In this document: piece by piece, positions 34,542-44,411 of the stretch
Layout of the letters: every line of letters starts with the position of its first letter
How positions within the stretch are numbered: position 1 is the stretch's first letter
NCBI RefSeq assembly: GCF_040459645.1
Contig: NZ_JARVHQ010000001.1
Span: 3,286,001 to 3,350,000, forward strand
Direction: 5' to 3'
DNA length: 64,000 bases
DNA from: Bacillus cereus group sp. RP43
GTDB taxonomy: Bacteria > Bacillota > Bacilli > Bacillales > Bacillaceae_G
The notes under the pieces: model-generated
The model's database searches: none
What the model saw: the letters and a program-made list of their open reading frames with translations, nothing else
What the model was told of the DNA's origin: nothing
Program-made: the position numbers and the translations under genes

Positions 34542-36266
34542 TTATATACCTTTATCAAGCTCGTATAACCTACGATATTTCTCATTTTCTTTCAGTAACT
34601 GTTCGTGACTACCTTGCATCGTAATTTTACCACCATCAAGGAAAATAACTTCATCTACATGTTCAATTCCTACAAGATGATGTGTAATCCAAATAACAGT
34701 CTTTTCTTCTGTTGCAGAAAACATTGTTTCTATTAAGGCTAATTCCGTTTTAGGATCTAAACCGATAGTCGGTTCATCAAGGACAATGATCGATGCTTCT
34801 TGCATAAGAGTTCTTGCAAATGCTACCCTTTGTCTTTCTCCGCCAGAAAACCTCTTTCCCATTTCATGCATTTTTGTTTGTAACCCATCCGGAAGAGAAG
34901 CAATATGCGGTGCTAGCTGTGCTTTCTCTAAAGCTTTCCATATCTCTTCATCATTAGCCTCTGGTTTACCAATCCGCACATTATTTCCAATTGTCGTATC
35001 GAATAAATGTGGTTTTTGGTTTAATACAGAAATATATTTTGACAAAAAATCCGTATGAGCTTGTTCACCATTCAATATGACTTGGCCATTCACCGGACGT
35101 AGTGCCCCAGTTAACAATTTTAGTAAAGTAGATTTCCCTGTTCCACTTCTACCTAAAATAGCAATTTTCTTTCCAGCCTTTATTTGCAATGATACATCTT
35201 TTAATACGGATTCATTACTATTCGGGTAATTATACGACACATTACTCAGTTCAATATCTACATGTTTTGGTACAACGTATTCTTTATCTCCAGGTAACTC
35301 CTTATCATCATCCAAAACACTATCACTTTCTACGCCATTAAGCCGATTAACAGATTCTACATAAGATGGAATTCGATCGATAGCATCTGATATAGGGATA
35401 AGCGCATTTGTCACTGATAACGTCATTAATACGAAGGCTGCGATAACAGTAGGTGCAATTTGTTCACTTGCTGATTGATTTCCAGTCCACATAATCATTG
35501 AAATAACTACAAGGCCGACTATTAAATGAATGATACTGTCTCGAATGTGGTACCAGCGTTTCACTCTCTTTTCTGTCTTTAACAACTGGACATTTTGCTC
35601 TACATACGCATTAATAAATTCATCTTTTCTACCACTTGCCTGCCAATCAGATAACCCAAATACAGCATCTGTCAATTGTTGATACAAACGATTTCTTCCT
35701 CGCTTCAGAGCAACATGATGTCGTTTCATCAAAAGTAGTGATACGAATGGAAGAAGAAAAACAATAACAGCTAACATACAAGCTGCGATAAGTGCAAATA
35801 CTAAGTCAAATGCACCGATAACAAGTACGAAAATGCTATATACAACTAATGCTAATATACTAGGGAATATTGTACGTAAATATAGATTCTGTAAATGTTC
35901 TATATCATCAGACAATACACCTAATACATCACCAGTTTGAAATCGAGAGCGTAAAAATAACGCCTGTGGTTCTACAATTCTATATAGTTTCGTCCTCATT
36001 TTTTCTAAAATTCGTAGAACGACGTCATGCCCTACTAAACGCTCTAAATAATGAAAGACAGCTTGCCCTATACTAAACGCACGCGTTGCAACAATAGGAA
36101 CATATACAGCCATTACATTTTCTGGTCTGAGAGCAGATTTAGAAATTAAATAACCTGAAATGAAAAGTAACATCGCACCTGAACTAACTCCAAGAAGCCC
36201 AAGGAAAATAGTCAACGTCATTCTACCTTTATTTTGCTGTATATGAGGTTTAATCCAGTTACTCAT
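34542..36266 (-). CDS. cydC: CydC-type subunit of the thiol/heme-related ABC exporter
   Basis: A 574-residue fused membrane-ATPase half-transporter: six helices, then Walker A GRSGTGKSTLL, signature FSGGERQRV, Walker B IIVLDEPTIG and switch His in WITHHLVG. CydDC exports cysteine and glutathione and is needed for assembly of cytochrome bd. The start overlaps the cydD stop as ATGA. It is the last gene of cydABDC order (called cydABCD in Bacillus). Confidence 0.92.
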   Translation of the reverse strand: MSNWIKPHIQQNKGRMTLTIFLGLLGVSSGAMLLFISGYLISKSALRPENVMAVYVPIVATRAFSIGQAVFHYLERLVGHDVVLRILEKMRTKLYRIVEPQALFLRSRFQTGDVLGVLSDDIEHLQNLYLRTIFPSILALVVYSIFVLVIGAFDLVFALIAACMLAVIVFLLPFVSLLLMKRHHVALKRGRNRLYQQLTDAVFGLSDWQASGRKDEFINAYVEQNVQLLKTEKRVKRWYHIRDSIIHLIVGLVVISMIMWTGNQSASEQIAPTVIAAFVLMTLSVTNALIPISDAIDRIPSYVESVNRLNGVESDSVLDDDKELPGDKEYVVPKHVDIELSNVSYNYPNSNESVLKDVSLQIKAGKKIAILGRSGTGKSTLLKLLTGALRPVNGQVILNGEQAHTDFLSKYISVLNQKPHLFDTTIGNNVRIGKPEANDEEIWKALEKAQLAPHIASLPDGLQTKMHEMGKRFSGGERQRVAFARTLMQEASIIVLDEPTIGLDPKTELALIETMFSATEEKTVIWITHHLVGIEHVDEVIFLDGGKITMQGSHEQLLKENEKYRRLYELDKGI

Positions 36267-37984
36267 CGCTCTCCCCTCTCTTCCCTATGAAAATGTAATG
36301 TCTCATTCTTTAAAAGTTCTTCATATGTTCCACTTTCTTTAATTTCCCCTTTATTTAAAATAAGAATATGATCCATTTGCTCCATCCAATGCAGACGATG
36401 CGTTGCAAGAAATACTAACTTACCTTCAAACAGACGTAACATCGATTGCTTTATTTCAAATTCAGTTTCAATATCAAGATGTGCTGTAGGTTCATCTAAT
36501 AAAATGATTGGCTTTTTACTTAAAAGTGCACGTGCCATAGCGACACGTTGTTCTTGTCCGCCACTAAGCATACGTCCACCTTCTCCAATCCTTTCGTACA
36601 TCCCTTGTGGTAATGATGCAACGAGCGAACGAAGGCCCACTTCATTTATAACTCTCTCAACTTCTTCATCAAGTGTATTCGTTTCATAGAAACAAATATT
36701 ATCTTTTAACGAAAGTGGAAAAATATAAGGTTGTTGCGGAATATAAGCAATATTTTTTTGCCAATCTTCTCGAGTAGATTCATCAACTTCCACACCATTT
36801 ACTAACATCTTCCCACCCGAAGGAGGGAGAAATCCTGCTAACACATCGATTAACGTTGATTTCCCTGCCCCACTTTCACCAATAATGCCTATAGCACCGT
36901 TACCTTGCCAAGTAAAATCAATTCCCTCTAATATAGCCTTTTCAGATTCATCATTATTTACTTTTACATCTTGTAATTTCAAGCTACTAGAAGAATTCCA
37001 TACTATATCTACATTTGAATCTTTCTTTTCTATTTCTTTTTGTTTCTGTAAAATTTCTTCTATTTGCTCCATTGCAAGTTGTCCATCTAATGTAGCATGA
37101 TAATTCGCTCCAACTTGTTTTATTGGCAGAAAATATTCCGGAGCTAAAATTAAAATCGTAAGAGCTGGTAACAGTATTATCGTTCCATCTATTAACCGTA
37201 TCCCTAATCCGACTGCTACAAATGCAATTGATAAACTCGTAAAGAAATCTAATGCAAAAGAAGAAAGAAAAGCAACTCGCAAAGTACGCATCGTTGCTTT
37301 TCTATATCGTTTACTTACTTTTTCAATCTTTCCTTCGTGCTTTTTACTTTTCCCTAAATACTTTAATGTTTCTAATCCTTTTAACGTATCTACAAAATGA
37401 TTAGAAAGTACACGATATGTCTCGTATTGGCTATCCGCCATTTTCTGCGCTGCTAACCCTAGAAGAATCATAAATATGATCACAATCGGAATCGTTACAA
37501 CTAAAATGATTCCAGACTTAATGTCTAGTGTAAAAACATATAGAACAATTAGTCCTGGTACGATACTACTTCTAATCATTTTAGGAATTGTCAATTCAAT
37601 GTATGTTTTAAATTTCTCAATACCTTCTATCGATAAAGTAACCAGATGGCCAGTCCCATTCGTTTGGACAAATCTCGGCCCTAATGTAAAATATGCTTCT
37701 ATTAACTGTTTACGTAATGCCAATCCTGTTTTTTCAGCAAAACGCTCAACCAATATTTGCGATGCTCGCACCAACATTTGACGTGTTGCAAACATGATTC
37801 CAAAATAAACAGTTTCATTTAGCACAGCTTGCACTGTTTCTCCTTGAAATAAAAATGTGATTGCTCGTGCTAAAAACACTGTCTGCGCAATGATACTACA
37901 CGCCTCTAAAATGCTAATAAGACTTAAAGTTACATATAAAACTCGGCTACCAGGATACGACGGAAGTCCTCTTTTTCTTTTCAT
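36263..37984 (-). CDS. cydD: CydD-type subunit of the thiol/heme-related ABC exporter
   Basis: A 573-residue half-transporter with N-terminal helices, then Walker A GESGAGKSTLI, signature LSGGQEQRV, Walker B IILLDEPTAH and LATHRLHW. It pairs with the downstream product. Its ATG overlaps the cydB stop by 1 nt (TAATG), so translation is coupled. In some Bacillus annotations the names CydC and CydD are swapped. Confidence 0.92.
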   Translation of the reverse strand: MKRKRGLPSYPGSRVLYVTLSLISILEACSIIAQTVFLARAITFLFQGETVQAVLNETVYFGIMFATRQMLVRASQILVERFAEKTGLALRKQLIEAYFTLGPRFVQTNGTGHLVTLSIEGIEKFKTYIELTIPKMIRSSIVPGLIVLYVFTLDIKSGIILVVTIPIVIIFMILLGLAAQKMADSQYETYRVLSNHFVDTLKGLETLKYLGKSKKHEGKIEKVSKRYRKATMRTLRVAFLSSFALDFFTSLSIAFVAVGLGIRLIDGTIILLPALTILILAPEYFLPIKQVGANYHATLDGQLAMEQIEEILQKQKEIEKKDSNVDIVWNSSSSLKLQDVKVNNDESEKAILEGIDFTWQGNGAIGIIGESGAGKSTLIDVLAGFLPPSGGKMLVNGVEVDESTREDWQKNIAYIPQQPYIFPLSLKDNICFYETNTLDEEVERVINEVGLRSLVASLPQGMYERIGEGGRMLSGGQEQRVAMARALLSKKPIILLDEPTAHLDIETEFEIKQSMLRLFEGKLVFLATHRLHWMEQMDHILILNKGEIKESGTYEELLKNETLHFHREERGER

Positions 37985-39000
37985 TAGTACTCCAAATCTT
38001 TGTCTGACTTAACAGGTTGTCTAAATACATAGAAACTCCATATTTGACTACCGATAACAAACGGTAAAATAGCAAGAGAGAAATAGCTCATCAGTTTTAA
38101 TGCATAAGGTCCTGATGCTGCATTATAAATTGTCAAATCATTTACCGCTCCTAATGAGCTAATCATGACACGTGGGAACATACCGATGAACACACTTGCA
38201 CTTAGCAAAATGATTGTTAAACTTGTCATAAAGAAGGCCCAACCATCTCTTCTTCTTTTATTTAATAAAGTAGAAACAAATAGCGCTACAAAAGCTCCGA
38301 TCGGAACCATTAGCCACTCTGAACCATGTGCGGTGAAAATATCTGTTTTCCATAACCCTACACCTGCAAAAACAAGCAGTGTTATTAATGCAAAAGGTGC
38401 AATCTTTGTTGCGGCAATACGTGCGCGTTCTCGTAATTTTCCTGTTGTACGTATAGTAAGAAATTGCAAACCATGAACAATACATAGAAGAAGAAACATA
38501 ACTCCTCCAAGTAACGCAAATGGGTGAAGTAATTTCATAAATCCGCCTACCATATTTTTACTTTCATCAATTGGTACACCTGTCATAAAGTTTGCGATTG
38601 CAACTCCCCAAAGTATAGGAGGTAACATACTTCCAATAAACATGCCCCAATCCCAGAAACTTTTCCACTTATGGTTTTCTATTTTCGCACGGAATTTAAA
38701 GGAAACGCCTCTTATAATTAAAGCAAGAAGCATAAACACAAATGGAATGTAGAACCCACTAAATAAAGTTGCATACCAGTGCGGAAATGCCGCAAACATA
38801 GCGCCACCAGCGCAAACAAGCCATACTTCATTTGCGTGCCAAAACGGTCCAATTGTATTTAAATATATACGCTTTTCCAAATCATTCTTTCCTAAAAACC
38901 TTGAAACGATTCCTACACCAAAATCGAAACCTTCAAGTACAAAGAATCCAACGAATAAGGTTGAAATAATTAGAAACCATAACTCATTAAGAGATAACAT
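37984..39000 (-). CDS. cydB: Cytochrome bd ubiquinol/menaquinol oxidase subunit II
   Basis: A 338-residue membrane protein with about eight helices. Family features are LWFLIISTLFVGFFVLEGFDFGVG at the N-terminus and GPFWHANEVWLVCAGGAMFAAFP. The ATG at 39000 lies inside the end of cydA, behind AAGGAGGA, giving a 14-bp overlap. An in-frame extension to 39027 has no ribosome site. Confidence 0.96.
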   Translation of the reverse strand: MLSLNELWFLIISTLFVGFFVLEGFDFGVGIVSRFLGKNDLEKRIYLNTIGPFWHANEVWLVCAGGAMFAAFPHWYATLFSGFYIPFVFMLLALIIRGVSFKFRAKIENHKWKSFWDWGMFIGSMLPPILWGVAIANFMTGVPIDESKNMVGGFMKLLHPFALLGGVMFLLLCIVHGLQFLTIRTTGKLRERARIAATKIAPFALITLLVFAGVGLWKTDIFTAHGSEWLMVPIGAFVALFVSTLLNKRRRDGWAFFMTSLTIILLSASVFIGMFPRVMISSLGAVNDLTIYNAASGPYALKLMSYFSLAILPFVIGSQIWSFYVFRQPVKSDKDLEY

Positions 39001-40390
39001 ACTCTTCCTCCTTATCAAATGGATCATGGCTTTGATAATCCTTTTTCACTTTCTTATTCGAATGCCCTTTAATGATACGAACGAATAAGTAAACAGTAAT
39101 GCCTCCAATAATTACATATAGTGATGTGAATGAAACAAGAGAGAATAATACTTCTCCAAATGTTACATTTGGAGATACTGCATCTTCTGTTTTCATAACA
39201 CCGAAGACAACCCAAGGCTGACGTCCCATTTCAGTCATAATCCAACCTACTGTATTTCCGATAAACGGAAGTGCAATTGCATATACCATTAATTTTAAAT
39301 ACCAAGTTTTTTCAGCTAAACGATCTTTTCTTGATAAGAACCAGCCGTATACTCCTAGAAGAAGCATGAATGTTCCACTCATTACCATCGCTCTAAAACT
39401 CCAGAACATAGTATGTACTGGCGGAATATAATCTCCAGGTCCATATTTTTCTTCATATTGTTTTTGAATTTGATTCATCCCTTCAACTTGACCACTAAAT
39501 TTATCGTATGACAATAGACTTAGCATATAAGGGATTTGAATTTCAAACGAATTTTCTTTCTTCTCTGTATCAATTTTCGCAAATACTGTAAATGGCGCTG
39601 GATCCTCACTCGTATTCCATAATGCTTCAGCTGCTGCCATTTTCATCGGATGTGTCTTAATTAAATTTTGCGCTTGTGCATGACCGAAAAATAATACCAA
39701 TGCTGTTGAAATTGTTCCAACAACGATAGAAACTCTGAAAGACTTCTTAAACACCTCAGTCTCCTGTTGTTTTGCAATTTTCCATGCACTAACACCAGCA
39801 ATAAAGAATGCGCCTGTTGCAAGTGCCGCTGTAATTGTATGCGGGAATTGCACCCATAGTTGTGGATTTTGAATAATCGCCAAGAAATCATTCATCTGCG
39901 CACGTCCATCTGCAGCCATTTCATATCCTACCGGGGACTGCATAAATGCACTTGCAGTTAAAATCCAAAATGCTGATAACATTGTTCCTATTGAAAGGAG
40001 CCAAATACATAAAAGGTGAACTCGCTTCGGAAGTTTATCCTCACCGAATACCCATAAACCTAGGAATGTAGACTCAATGAAAAATGCTAATAAACCTTCA
40101 ATTGCCAGTGATGGTCCGAAAACATCACCTACAAAACGTGAATATGTTGACCAGTTCATACCAAACTGGAATTCTTGTAAAATACCTGTTACAACACCTA
40201 CTGCAAAGTTAACAAGGAATATTTGTGTCCAAAACTTTGTCATTTTCTTATAAACTTCTTGCCCCTTTACCACATACAACGTTTGCATTAACGCAATGAT
40301 AAAAGCTAAACCAATAGATAGCGGAACGAAAAAGTAATGAAAAATCGTTGTAGATGCAAATTGTATTCGTGCCAATTCGAGCGTTTCCAT
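38987..40390 (-). CDS. cydA: Cytochrome bd oxidase subunit I
   Basis: A 467-residue heme-bearing subunit that reduces oxygen to water with quinol. Heme ligands are His in TTIFHYFFVPLS, His in FPHTITAALATG and Met in WIMTEMGRQPW, with GRQPW fully kept. The Q-loop is short, as in Firmicute CydA. It is the first gene of the operon. GGAAGTG precedes the ATG, and the leader is long with a hairpin. Confidence 0.97.
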   Translation of the reverse strand: METLELARIQFASTTIFHYFFVPLSIGLAFIIALMQTLYVVKGQEVYKKMTKFWTQIFLVNFAVGVVTGILQEFQFGMNWSTYSRFVGDVFGPSLAIEGLLAFFIESTFLGLWVFGEDKLPKRVHLLCIWLLSIGTMLSAFWILTASAFMQSPVGYEMAADGRAQMNDFLAIIQNPQLWVQFPHTITAALATGAFFIAGVSAWKIAKQQETEVFKKSFRVSIVVGTISTALVLFFGHAQAQNLIKTHPMKMAAAEALWNTSEDPAPFTVFAKIDTEKKENSFEIQIPYMLSLLSYDKFSGQVEGMNQIQKQYEEKYGPGDYIPPVHTMFWSFRAMVMSGTFMLLLGVYGWFLSRKDRLAEKTWYLKLMVYAIALPFIGNTVGWIMTEMGRQPWVVFGVMKTEDAVSPNVTFGEVLFSLVSFTSLYVIIGGITVYLFVRIIKGHSNKKVKKDYQSHDPFDKEEEYVIS

Positions 40391-40431
40391 GCTAAAGTCA
40401 CTTCCTTCATAATTTTTTATATCGTAATATC

Positions 40432-40473
40432 GATTGAATTGTATGAATTCACTTCATAACGAACAATTCAATC
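40432..40473 (-). promoter_or_regulatory. Inverted repeat in the cydA leader
   Basis: GATTGAATTGT (40432-40442), 20-nt gap, perfect complement (40463-40473), ending about 40 bp before the cydA ATG. It could be an RNA hairpin or an operator. The rest of 40391-40975 holds no gene; a TTGACA on the minus strand near 40854 is a possible -35 without a good -10. Confidence 0.4.
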
Positions 40474-40975
40474 CTTTGGAAATACAAAAAGATAAATTCG
40501 TTTATGTACTTTCTGAAAATATAGATTGTCAGTTTTTTAGATAATTACAAAAGAACTTTCTTCATACGATTTACCTTTTCACTATTTCAGTAGTGTTTTA
40601 TTCGTTAATCGAATTGTATAATATACTTACATAATAAATTCAGGTGATTTTTGACGTATTATTGACAGGATTTTGTCGGAAATATGTCTTTTGTAATTTT
40701 TTTGAATTAGATTTCTCACATTTTAAAAACGTATTTTTCAAACATACAACATACTCTTATATCAATTATTATTACGTTTTTCTCTTCATACGCTTGACTT
40801 TCCTCTCAGAAAATGTCCTCGAATTAAATCCGGAAATACGCTAAATTTTTGTCAAGAGAAAAATTTATTCCCAAAATTCAAATCAATAATATTGTTATTC
40901 ACAAATAGAAAAATCCTTTCCTTTTTTTAGACTAAAAATTCATTTTTTCGTCATTTTTTCAAACTGACTAAATAA

Positions 40976-41013
40976 AAAAGTACCGAGAATAGATTATATT
41001 CCCGGTACTTTTA
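40976..41013 (-). terminator. Terminator of the LLM oxidoreductase operon
   Basis: AAAAGTACCGaGAATA ... TATTCcCGGTACTTTT stem directly after the gene's stop. Confidence 0.85.
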
Positions 41014-41016
41014 TCA

Positions 41017-42072
41017 TTATTTCGTTGTATATTTTCTAACAACTGGCATAATTTCAGTAGCAATTAATTCAATGTTTTTCTCAATCTTATCAAATGGTAC
41101 ACCGCCAAAATCAATCTGTGCCATAAAACGTTGCTGTCCAAATAATTCATATTGATAAAGCATTTTTTCAATAATTTGTTGCGGGCTACCAATCATTAAC
41201 GCGTCACGTTGATCTACTGCATTAGTAAATTGTTGTTTTGGATACCCACCACCGCGTAGTGCAAGCATACCAGCATTAATATGAGGATAATATTCACTAA
41301 GTGCATCTTGTGAATTTTCTGCTGTATAAAATAAACTTGTTGTCGCAATTGGTAATGTTGCTGGATCAATACCACTTTGCTGAGCAGCTTCACGATATGC
41401 ATCAACCGAAACTTTAAAATTAACAGCTGGGCCACCAAGTGTCGTAAGCATCATTGGTACACCTGCGCGTCCTGCCTTAATCGCACTAGCAGGCGGTCCT
41501 CCGACAGCACGCCAAATTGGCATATTGTTATTTTTAGCTCTCGGTATAATTGCCGCATGTTCAAGTGGTGTTCTAAACTGCCCTTTCCATGTTACACTTT
41601 CTTCTTTATTTATTTTTAATAAAAGATCCATCTTCTCTTCAAATAGTTCTTCATAATAATTTACATCGTAACCAAGTAAACTATATCCTCCAATACGAGA
41701 TCCACGACCAGCAACGATTTCAGCACGACCATTAGAAATCAAATCGATTGTGGCAAAGTCCTCATATACACGAACCGGATCTGACGTACTTAATACTGTT
41801 GCAGAACTCGCGATTTTAATATTTTTCGTAGCTTGTGCAATGGCTCCTAAAATAACTGTATGAGCTTGCGTTGTAAAATGCGCTTGATGACTTTCACCGA
41901 CAGCAAACACATCAATTCCGGCTTTATCTGCTAACTTAGCTGTTTCAATTAGTTCATGAATTCTTTTTTCTGCACTTATTTTCGAACCATTATGTGGATT
42001 TAAAATATGATCTCCAATTGAATATAATCCAAATTCAATTCCTTTACTTGTATCAATACGGTATTTTTCCAT
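41017..42072 (-). CDS. LLM-class flavin-dependent oxidoreductase
   Basis: A 351-residue luciferase-like monooxygenase with the F420/FMN barrel: EFGLYSIGDHI, AVGESHQAHFTTQAHTVILGAIAQATKNIKI, RAEIVAGRGSRIGGYSLLG. It probably oxidises small organics with FMNH2. The start ATG at 42072 has AAGGGAGAG upstream. It follows the dioxygenase gene by 16 bp, with the MarR gene first in the operon. Confidence 0.88.
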   Translation of the reverse strand: MEKYRIDTSKGIEFGLYSIGDHILNPHNGSKISAEKRIHELIETAKLADKAGIDVFAVGESHQAHFTTQAHTVILGAIAQATKNIKIASSATVLSTSDPVRVYEDFATIDLISNGRAEIVAGRGSRIGGYSLLGYDVNYYEELFEEKMDLLLKINKEESVTWKGQFRTPLEHAAIIPRAKNNNMPIWRAVGGPPASAIKAGRAGVPMMLTTLGGPAVNFKVSVDAYREAAQQSGIDPATLPIATTSLFYTAENSQDALSEYYPHINAGMLALRGGGYPKQQFTNAVDQRDALMIGSPQQIIEKMLYQYELFGQQRFMAQIDFGGVPFDKIEKNIELIATEIMPVVRKYTTK

Positions 42073-42088
42073 AGTTGCTCTCTCCCTT

Positions 42089-43030
42089 TTAATCAAGTGG
42101 TATTAATTTCTCTTCAATCTCTTTTCTTCTCTCTTCTAAAAATGGTGGTAAATCCAGCTCTTTTCCTAATTTTTCAATTGCTGAATCCACTGTAAATCCT
42201 GGTCCATCCGTCGCAATCTCAAATAAAATGCCATTTGATTCACGGAAATATAAACTTTTAAAATAAAAGCGATCGATAATGCCTGTTGATTGGAACCCTT
42301 TATCTTTCACCGCTTCATTCCAATAACTCAGTTCTTCATCATTTTTCACACGAATAGCTAAATGATGAATACTTCCTTTTCCAGGTCGTTCACTCTCTCC
42401 TTCTTGCTGTTTTACCAAAATTTCTCCAAATGATTGACCAGCAATAGATTGATAAATCCCCTCATCATCTGAACGAGATACTTCTTTATAACTAAACAGG
42501 CCTGTTAATGTTTTTGATAATTTATTTAAACTGCGCACTGTCATTTCAACTGTTCCCATGCCTAAAATCCGATGATTCTGCTCTATAGAAGATTCATCCC
42601 ATGCAGTCCAATATTCAGGCACCTCTTCACCGTTATTATTTAGTAGCACTAACCGCAGGCCATCTGGATCTTCAAAGTGCAGTGCTTCTCTTCCGGCGTA
42701 AGTTGTAATTTCCCCATGCGCCACCTGGAGCGACTCAAAATGTCTCTTCCAAAATGTAAGACTTTCTATTGAAGGTACGAGTAAGCCTATTTGTGTTAAT
42801 GCATTTGTACCACGGATTGTTCTTCCTACATTCGGCATTTCAAAAAATGATAATTCAGTTCCGGCACTCCCTGTTAAATCGCCATAAAACAAATGATACA
42901 TAAATGGATTATCTTGATTGACTGTCTTTTTCACTCGGCGTAATCCCAATACCTTTTGATAAAAATCATTATTTGTTTTTGCATTCTTTGTCACCATAGA
43001 AATGTGGTGATGTCCTGGAATTGTATACAT
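42089..43030 (-). CDS. Ring-cleaving dioxygenase of the glyoxalase (VOC) fold, MhqA/MhqO-like
   Basis: A 313-residue protein with two VOC halves. Metal ligands include the HHHIS motif near residue 7, Glu in TELSFFE, His in SIHHLAIRV and Glu in ILFEIATDGP. Related B. subtilis proteins MhqA and MhqO are induced by quinones under MhqR. The start ATG at 43030 lies behind AGAGGGGG; an upstream extension is not supported. It lies just downstream of a MarR gene. Confidence 0.88.
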   Translation of the reverse strand: MYTIPGHHHISMVTKNAKTNNDFYQKVLGLRRVKKTVNQDNPFMYHLFYGDLTGSAGTELSFFEMPNVGRTIRGTNALTQIGLLVPSIESLTFWKRHFESLQVAHGEITTYAGREALHFEDPDGLRLVLLNNNGEEVPEYWTAWDESSIEQNHRILGMGTVEMTVRSLNKLSKTLTGLFSYKEVSRSDDEGIYQSIAGQSFGEILVKQQEGESERPGKGSIHHLAIRVKNDEELSYWNEAVKDKGFQSTGIIDRFYFKSLYFRESNGILFEIATDGPGFTVDSAIEKLGKELDLPPFLEERRKEIEEKLIPLD

Positions 43031-43084
43031 AATATTTCCCCCTCTAACCGTCACTTGATTAGTCAATTGATAGTGTAAAAAAAA

Positions 43085-43528
43085 TTACTCAGCTGGTAAT
43101 TCTTTTTTTTCACTATGCTTATGAACTTTTGTCATTAACGCGTATAGTATTTTCTGTTCTTCCTCATTTAATACATCATCAAAAAAAGATGATTGAAATG
43201 CAAGTTGCTCTGGTAATGCTCTTTCTAATACTGTTTCACCCTTCTCAGTAAGGCTAATCATTTTCGTTTTCCAATCTTGTTTTCGTATAATATATCCTTC
43301 TTTTTCAAGGCGTGTTAGCATTCTAGAAATACCACCTTGCGTCACAGTAACTTTTTCTGCTAACTCCATTTGTGTAAGTGGCTGATAAATCCGTATTTGC
43401 ATAAGTACATCAAATTGAGCTGTCGTCAAATCAAAACGCTTCAAAAACTCATTCGACATCTGATTACTTTGATTCGTAAATCGTATTAAACGTAACCAGA
43501 TTAACGATCCTATCGTGTTTTCACGCAT
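43085..43528 (-). CDS. MarR-family transcriptional regulator (MhqR-like)
   Basis: A 147-residue winged-helix repressor: [45 protein letters not shown]. It resembles the quinone-sensing MhqR/OhrR group but has no obvious redox cysteine near the N-terminus. It leads the operon with the VOC dioxygenase and LLM oxidoreductase. A perfect 12-8-12 palindrome at 43554-43585 just upstream is its likely operator. Confidence 0.9.
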   Translation of the reverse strand: MRENTIGSLIWLRLIRFTNQSNQMSNEFLKRFDLTTAQFDVLMQIRIYQPLTQMELAEKVTVTQGGISRMLTRLEKEGYIIRKQDWKTKMISLTEKGETVLERALPEQLAFQSSFFDDVLNEEEQKILYALMTKVHKHSEKKELPAE

Positions 43529-43553
43529 ATATTGTCACTTCCTATCGTGAATC

Positions 43554-43585
43554 TTACTATCACTTTACCACTCAAGTGATAGTAA
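43554..43585. promoter_or_regulatory. Palindromic operator of the MarR operon
   Basis: TTACTATCACTT (43554-43565), 8-nt centre, AAGTGATAGTAA (43574-43585), perfect. On the minus strand TTGCAT-N17-TAAAGT overlaps it, so binding would block the promoter. Confidence 0.75.
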
Positions 43586-43634
43586 TGCAAGAAAAAAAGT
43601 TAAAAAAATTGCCTCATCAGAGTATAGCCTAAAC

Positions 43635-43958
43635 TTAACTTTCAATCTCATTCATTGTTATATTTAAAGCTGCCACAGCTTTTGGCCAGCCAACGTAAAA
43701 AGCCATATGTGTTATTAATGCAACCAGTTCATTTTCCATAATCCCATTTTGTTTAGCTAACTTCAAATGAAATGGTAATTGTTCTGTATTGCCGAGACTA
43801 ATTAGTGCCGCCACTGTACATAAACTTCTTTCTCTTAATGTTAAAGTGGCATCCCGCCACACTTCCTCAAACAATATCTCTTCACTATAATGAGCAAATG
43901 CAGGTGCTATTTCTCTCATTTTCTTTTGAATATAAAATTCAATTGGTTCATTCATCAT
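43635..43958 (-). CDS. Carboxymuconolactone decarboxylase-family protein
   Basis: A 107-residue alpha-helical protein of the PcaC/AhpD-like family: EVWRDATLTLRERSLCTVAALISLGNTEQLPFHLKLAKQNGIMENEL. It lacks a second AhpD-type cysteine, so the decarboxylase branch is likelier than peroxidase support. The start overlaps the tautomerase gene end by 11 bp. The real substrate is unknown. Confidence 0.85.
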   Translation of the reverse strand: MMNEPIEFYIQKKMREIAPAFAHYSEEILFEEVWRDATLTLRERSLCTVAALISLGNTEQLPFHLKLAKQNGIMENELVALITHMAFYVGWPKAVAALNITMNEIES

Positions 43959-44367
43959 TTTGCTCCCCCTCCACTTTTACCAATTGTGCCACCCCTTGAC
44001 CAAATGACCAATTTTCAGCAGCTGTCTCATGTAGTGTAATAAAAATGTCAGTAACTTTCACGTTGGAACATGCTGAAATTTCAAAGGATATAGATTGATA
44101 CAAACCTTTTTTCTGTTGCACTGTTCTTCCAGGTCCACATGTAATAGAAACATGAATCATATTCTCAGTTCTCATTTCTCCTCTTTCCAACAAATAATAT
44201 GGATTATACAAAAATTGATTTCGTTGATAAGGTAAAAACATTTGAAAATAATCATTTTCAGGGATGTTAAAATGTTCAATTAATGAAAAGTGGATACATT
44301 CACCTATCTGTTTCAACTCTTCTTTATTTAATATATCTTCATGATAATAAACGTTCACAAAAGGCAT
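43948..44367 (-). CDS. Tautomerase-superfamily protein
   Basis: A 139-residue protein whose mature N-terminus is Pro (MPFVNVYY), the catalytic residue of 4-oxalocrotonate-type tautomerases. To expose this Pro the start must be the ATG at 44367, 9 nt from AAGGA; an ATG at 44376 would bury it. It resembles longer tautomerase members (about 130 aa). It overlaps the decarboxylase-like gene, suggesting one catabolic step pair. Confidence 0.83.
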   Translation of the reverse strand: MPFVNVYYHEDILNKEELKQIGECIHFSLIEHFNIPENDYFQMFLPYQRNQFLYNPYYLLERGEMRTENMIHVSITCGPGRTVQQKKGLYQSISFEISACSNVKVTDIFITLHETAAENWSFGQGVAQLVKVEGEQNDE

Positions 44368-44411
44368 ACATTTCATTCCTTTTTCTTATTTTAACATTTA
44401 ACAAAACTTCA

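Noticed and set aside
40892..40904. Rex-like TTGTTATTCACAA in the cyd upstream region
   Set aside because: Too short and not a proper TTGTGA-N6-TCACAA palindrome; it is also far from the cydA start.
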